Source: Lamellibrachia satsuma (taxonomy: Eukaryota; Annelida; Polychaeta; Sabellida; Siboglinidae). From it: 64,000 nt of DNA. The notes beneath the pieces were generated by a model. The model had not been told where the DNA came from. It searched no databases and saw nothing but the letters and a program-made list of their open reading frames with translations. The DNA lies in contig BSQZ01000001.1 of the NCBI GenBank assembly GCA_033239005.1, forward strand, positions 11,970,000 to 12,033,999. Direction: 5' to 3'. Positions 59,568 to 64,000 of the stretch are shown here, in pieces. Position 1 is the stretch's first letter. Every line of letters begins with the position of its first letter. Position numbers and translations under genes: made by a program.

Positions 59568-60039
59568 GTTACACGTGGCTTGGCACATTTGTCGTTTAGT
59601 ACTACAATTATTTATGAAAAATATGGATAGATCTCAAAATCTACGATTTTATGCTTCGTATCGATGCATACCTTATTCTGAAAACACAAAGAAATGTGTC
59701 AATTTGCGAATCAGTATTGTTTCACTAAAGTGTCCAAGAAATTGGTGCAGAAACATTAAAAAAAAGTACCTAAATCCGTCAGGATCATATTTCGTTCAGT
59801 TCCGCGCGCAATGGCTGACGGTAAATATAACCGACCTATTGAACATTTTTACGTTAAATAATATATTGAAATTCCTTTCAAGTATTAACATTGTGATCAA
59901 GTACAACTGTATGTATAAACACAACCCAGCGAAACGTGACGATTCCTACGGTCAAGGACTGCATCTAAAAATGTTGATTTTAACTACCCGGAAATATGAA
60001 GGCCGACGCGGTGTTGTGGTGGATTTTACGTTCCCTTAA
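59568..60039 (+). CDS. possible exon of a TGF-beta-family propeptide
   Basis: An open frame of about 155 codons following a possible acceptor (ACGTTTTCAG|TT at 59567). Its order of elements resembles the latency-associated propeptide of activin/TGF-beta proteins: a strand segment LRFYASYRCIP, KCVNLRISIVSL, then QWLTVNITDLLNIFTL (compare the family pattern W..F.VT..V..W), SINIVIKYNC, LHLKMLILTTR and a basic KYEGRRG that could stand near a proprotein-processing site. No mature cystine-knot domain follows within the window, no strong splice donor closes the exon, and the frame simply stops at 60037. It could be one exon of a longer gene, a pseudogene, or a chance resemblance; I have made no alignment. 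Confidence 0.3.
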
Positions 60040-60051
60040 AAACGTTTGCGT

Positions 60052-60405
60052 ATGACATTGAAAGACGTTAACCCGTCCATCAATGGAGACAAAAATAGTT
60101 ACCCGTTCACATTTGATGACATTGAAAGACTCCACTATTTATGTCTCCACCAGTGGATACATAAATAGTGACCCGTTCATATGTGATGACATTGAAATAC
60201 GTTAACACTGCCACAAATGGAGATATAACTAGTGACCCGTCCATGTATGATGAAATTGAAAGACACTAACATTGCCACCAATGGAGTCATAAATAGTGAC
60301 CCGTCCATGTATGATGACATTGAAAGACGTTGACATTGCCACCAATGGGGACATAAATAGTGACCCGTCCATGTATGATGACATTGAAAGACGTATGATC
60401 TGTTC
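60052..60405 (+). repeat. 64-bp tandem repeat, about 5.5 copies
   Basis: Units of 64 bp contain GACATTGAAAGACGTT, GACATTGCCACCAATGG, ACATAAATAGTGACCCGTCC and ATGTATGAT. The 5' units are more diverged, the last two nearly identical, and the array then passes into unrelated sequence. Confidence 0.9.
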
Positions 60406-61160
60406 CCACCAGAGGGTGCCACTGAGTGCGTGTGTTGAGAGACATACGTCACCACCAGATGGCGGAGATAACTCAACACTATTGTAAACTGTATTGGCGG
60501 CAAATGTAGCCAAACATCTGTAAACTCATGTAATTATGTTGTGTTCCATGACGACCAACGTCTAATGTGCCTAAGCAGTCAACATATCTAATCAATGTAT
60601 CCTAGCAACTGTAACATACGGACGCAGTACATAGGCAATAATAAAACAGATGAGTAATAAGGGTCATGGAAATAAAAATGTGTGAACATCAAACTAAAAG
60701 ATACATGGATAGACAAGGCCTGGGTGAAGGTGAAAATTGCATGTTTGGAGCCACACTTAAACTTGTTTTCGCAGGTATGCAGTATATAAATTATAATGCT
60801 ATATGATTATCGCTCGAATATAATTATGACGACACAATTAAACACGATTTAGGCGGTGTGTTTGGCGACATAATCGGGTTTGAAGTAAGTAGGTCTATTT
60901 TTTACTATTTTTTAACAGGTTGGGATCGAACCGATTTCCCAATTTACTGCGCTTGAAAATGACAAATTCGGTTACGTCAGACCATTGCATGACGTAACAC
61001 ACATAGTCAACAGAATGTCGGAGTAAGGCAAGATGGAGGCAAACGCTCATTGATTACGTAAGTACGGACACCAGACGTGACTATTCTCGTATCGTCAGTG
61101 GTTTCTGTATGTACGTCAAACCTGGTGGATAGCCCGAACAATATTTATATTTTCAACAGG
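60406..61160. other. no gene seen
   Basis: Nothing recognised. Confidence 0.4.
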
Positions 61161-61164
61161 TTTG

Positions 61165-61400
61165 CCAACAGACACAAATGCATTTGAATGCGCATTTGAC
61201 TATTGAGCATTTGGACGCGCATTCAAATGCAGCCGCGACATTTTCAGTGTATTTGCATTTGAATGCGCACCCTAAGCATCTGCATTTGCATTTGAACGCG
61301 ACCCCCAAACATTTGATTTTTCTATTACCCAGTCAAATGCAGACGTAATTGTTTGAATAATTATTGTTGTTAGATTTTGCGCCGGAATATAATAGTTGTA
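61165..61400 (+). repeat. CATTTGAATGCG dispersed element, copy C
   Basis: Motif order matches 440-720: ACAAATGCATTTGAATGCGC, GAGCATTTGGACGCGCATTC, GTATTTGCATTTGAATGCGC, TGCATTTGCATTTGAACGCG, ACCCCCAAACATTTGATTTT. The palindrome of copy A is present with two changes (61207-61230). The 3' flank TGCAGACGTAATTGTTTGAA is shared with 7236-7283. Confidence 0.7.
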
Positions 61401-61689
61401 TTATAATACTGAGGTTAGTATCTGCAACTTTGCTACTAAAATACATTAATAATGTGTTTCCAAATACAATACAATTTTAATAAAAAACAAAGCATTTGAC
61501 ATGAATTCAATGGATGGATGATGCAGTTGCAGTAATGTCAGACTCGTGCGTGTTGTTACATGTCTGTTGGTATCTTTGTCGTCAGATCATGTCCGCTGCA
61601 AGTTGAACTCCAGCAGTTGTCTGGTTGTAGCTGCTTATAGAACTTTGGACATCACACTCATACGTTGTCTTGCCGTGTTTAACACTCAA

Positions 61690-61870
61690 TTGATTTAGCC
61701 TATCGCGAATCATATTCGTTGTTCGAATGACTGTTCGAATCACGTTGACATCTGTAGTACGTGAATATTTTAAATAGTATGCGCAGTCGATTTAATAAAA
61801 GAGTAAACTACTTTTTCGCGAAATTATTCTAAAGCACGGCGAGTGAAAATCGATTTAAAGAGGAACTGAC
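61690..61870. repeat. dispersed repeat related to 55375-55480
   Basis: ATTGATTTAGCCTATCGC, then GTAGTACGTGAATATTTTAA and GCAGTCGATTTAATAAAAG, in the same order as in the copy at 55375. Family unknown. Confidence 0.5.
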
Positions 61871-62091
61871 ACGTGTCGTTACTGTTGTTCAAGGGGCGTG
61901 GTTGACATCAATGACAGTTTGACAAAAACATTATTCATGTATGTCTTCCTTTATTAACAACTGACACCCCTTTTTATTCGTGCATTTTGGGGTAGCCATG
62001 TAAACAACGAAAAATCAGCATTAATTTCACGCGTTGATGGAAAGTAATATATTTAAATGCCTAACAAATATCTGCTACGCATTATTATCAT

Positions 62092-62342
62092 CATTATTGT
62101 TGTTGTTGTTGCTGCTGCTGTTGTTGCTGCTGCTGCTTCTGCTGCTGATGTTGTTGTTGCTGCTGTTGTCGTTGTCGATGTTGTTGTTGCTGCTGCTGCC
62201 GTTGCTGCTGCTGTTGTCGTTGTCGATGTTGTTGTTGTTGTTGCTGCTGTTGCTGCTGTTGTTGCTGCTGCTGCTGCTGCTGATGTTGTTGCTGCTGTTA
62301 TTGCTGCTGTTGCTGTTGTCGTTGTCGATGATGTTGTTGTTT
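62092..62342 (+). repeat. (TTG/CTG)n triplet repeat
   Basis: About 250 bases of TTG and CTG triplets with GTCGTTGTCGATG interruptions at three places (62160-62180, 62214-62230, 62316-62332), which suggests duplication of a larger block. Poly-Leu and poly-Val/Ala frames over it are artefacts of the triplet. Confidence 0.93.
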
Positions 62343-62554
62343 TTCTCGCAGTAATATTGGAAATTCTTTCCGTATATAATAATATAAAATTAGCCGTGAA
62401 ATACTGAAATTCTCCCGACAGTATTACAAGTAAAATCCATAACTAATAAATAAGAAAACATAGAATAATTATCAATCACAAAACGTCCAAGAATACAATT
62501 AAGAAAACGATACCTTTAAGTTACAATAAATCATTGTCAGAACTTCACAAAACG

Positions 62555-62750
62555 TCAGAAGTAGTTATTATATTTCGTTCACAAATCAATCACATTACCA
62601 TAGGTTACACACATTAAAGTAGTTATTATATTTCGTTCACCAATCATTCACAAACATTAAAGTAGTTATTATGTTTCGTTCACCAATCATTTACAAACAG
62701 TAGAGTAGTTTTTATATTTCGTTCACCAAAAAGTCACATTACCATAAGTT
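62555..62750 (+). repeat. degenerate ~45-70-bp tandem repeat, 4 copies
   Basis: The word AGTAGTTATTATATTTCGTT with following CACCAATCATTCACAAACA or CACAAATCAATCACATTACC recurs at about 62560, 62615, 62660 and 62705. Confidence 0.8.
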
Positions 62751-62751
62751 A

Positions 62752-63396
62752 CTAATATTGAAGAATAGAAGTGTACGAAGAATGTAAGTCCATAAACATT
62801 GTTTGACTCTGGCTGGGTAGCTGTATGAATTTTAAATGCCGATCCCAACCCAAGGTATAATTTGATCGTAATAACGCCACTAGTTTGCCCTTGCCTTGGC
62901 AAAGCGTTGGTCGTTTCCGATAGTTTTTCTTCCCAATTGCAGTGTACTCAACCAGTGCTAAGCAACCACCCGTGCAGTTATTGTTATTTCTGCAGTGTTT
63001 TCCCTGGATGCCTGGCACATCATATTTCCCAATATAGTCAGACAACTGTTCAATCACCTTATCCGTTTTTCCCAATAAAACAGTAGCATCAACCGCGCTT
63101 TCAGAAAATCGCCATGTGCTCGGCTAGCCGCTCAAAATATATTGCAGCCACTGATTGGTTGCTCGGTCGTCGTCAATAAAAATGCGTCTTGCATCGCATA
63201 CGCGTTTCTTTCTTATTGTCATGCGGCATTGGAAGACCGAATTAACTGTTGACCAATCAAGCTTAAGCTTTCTCAGCTCTCGTGTCAGTTTCAATGTCGT
63301 CGTCCAAATGGGTTTGTTTACCTTACGAAGTACGGACAAACGTTTGACTCTCATAAAATGAAGACATCGCCCGTAATGCCTCATAGTGGGATTCAT
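62752..63396 (-). pseudogene. unidentified coding-like region, two frames joined by an in-frame stop
   Basis: On the - strand, 63396-63124 reads RELRKLKLDWSTVNSVFQCR and RKKRVCDARRIFIDDDRATN, stops at TAG, and continues in the same frame as PSTWRFSESAVDATVLLGKT, DKVIEQLSDYIGKYDVPGIQ, GKHCRNNNNCTGGCLALVEY and GWDRHLKFIQLPSQSQ to 62752. Composition is protein-like, and the shared frame across one stop suggests a decayed or intron-interrupted gene. I do not recognise the family; a transposon protein is possible. Confidence 0.3.
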
Positions 63397-63865
63397 AAAA
63401 TCAAGTAATGCATATATGTTGTACCTTCGAGACGCACCGACATCGTAGTTTTTTTAACGAGAGTTGCAACTCATTCTTTAGCTTGGCGTGTTTAGTGGCG
63501 CCATCTACCGACTAACGTAAACGTTTGTAAGGTCGCCAAGACGGCTACTTGGTTGCGTGAGATAGGAGAGTTCAACTTTTAAACTAACGTTCAATGAACA
63601 TAAATGTAGAAAATGCTACTTCTAGTGTGTCCTTTTCCTATACCTTGTGTAAGATGAGTCGTTGATCCTTCATCGTAGTCTCTGTGGCTGAGCATAGACG
63701 AAGGTTGCATGCGATTGTTTCCGCTCTATTCGACACATTCGGAATCTGTTCAACTGAATAGCACATTAGAATGACTATGACAAAGCTAAGCTTTTGAAAT
63801 AATTTGTGGCTAAAATAGTATGTATATATATATATGCATGTATGCATGGAAACGCCATCTAATCT
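63397..63865. other. no gene seen
   Basis: Nothing recognised. Confidence 0.4.
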
Positions 63866-63866
63866 A

Positions 63867-64000
<134 letters not shown>

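Noticed and set aside
62034..62407. Poly-Leu and poly-Val/Ala proteins
   Set aside because: Translations of the (TTG/CTG)n tract in different frames.

Overview
The window is nuclear DNA of an animal, most likely a marine invertebrate (a lophotrochozoan or basal deuterostome; I cannot resolve it further). It contains spliced metazoan-type genes, very long (AT)n, (GA)n and (GT)n microsatellites, and a dense layer of decayed animal transposons: CR1-, L2- and RTE-like LINEs, tRNA-derived SINEs, hAT relatives of ZBED5, GTF2IRD2 and ZMYM1, and a THAP transposase. There are no bacterial operons, rRNA genes, CRISPR arrays or convincing free-standing tRNA genes.

Two host genes are well supported. A two-exon gene on the + strand (10943-11586 and 12290-12413) encodes a DNLZ/HEP1/ZIM17 mitochondrial zinc-finger protein of 255 residues. 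A GC-rich intronless coding region on the - strand (46476-45295) encodes an ankyrin-repeat SOCS-box protein most like ASB17. A weaker candidate is an exon at 59568-60039 (+) that resembles a TGF-beta-family propeptide. Two stretches on the - strand (62752-63396 and 37430-37930) look coding-like, but I do not recognise them.

Layout: 1-7.8 kb, microsatellites, copies of a dispersed CATTTGAATGCG repeat, a higher-order minisatellite and a pre-miRNA-like hairpin (4894-4960). 8.1-9.4 kb, a LINE tail abutting a hAT fragment. 10.9-12.4 kb, DNLZ. 14-16.8 kb, three LINE fragments. 17.7-18.3 kb, an 81-bp satellite. 20-21.5 kb, a LINE endonuclease region split by a 35-bp satellite. 23.7-30.3 kb, CR1-, RTE-like and other LINE remnants. 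31.3-35.4 kb, hAT remnants and a SINE. 37.4-41.3 kb, THAP transposase, SINE, LINE and purine arrays. 42.9-44.7 kb, more LINE pieces. 45.3-46.5 kb, ASB17-like. 46.7-47.6 kb, a 900-bp foldback transposon with a target-site duplication. 51.3-54.4 kb, two long minisatellites. 56.8-57.1 kb, a second SINE copy. 59-64 kb, the possible TGF-beta exon, a 64-bp satellite, another CATTTGAATGCG copy, triplet repeats and terminal (AT)n.

The most interesting theme is that several minisatellites are expansions of a short piece of a transposon's own coding sequence: 54 bp of a hAT dimerisation motif, 17 bp of a CR1 C-terminus, 35 bp of a LINE endonuclease, and 27 bp of the CATTTGAATGCG element. They therefore arose after insertion of an identifiable parent sequence. 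All transposon identifications rest on recognising conserved protein motifs by eye; no database search was run.
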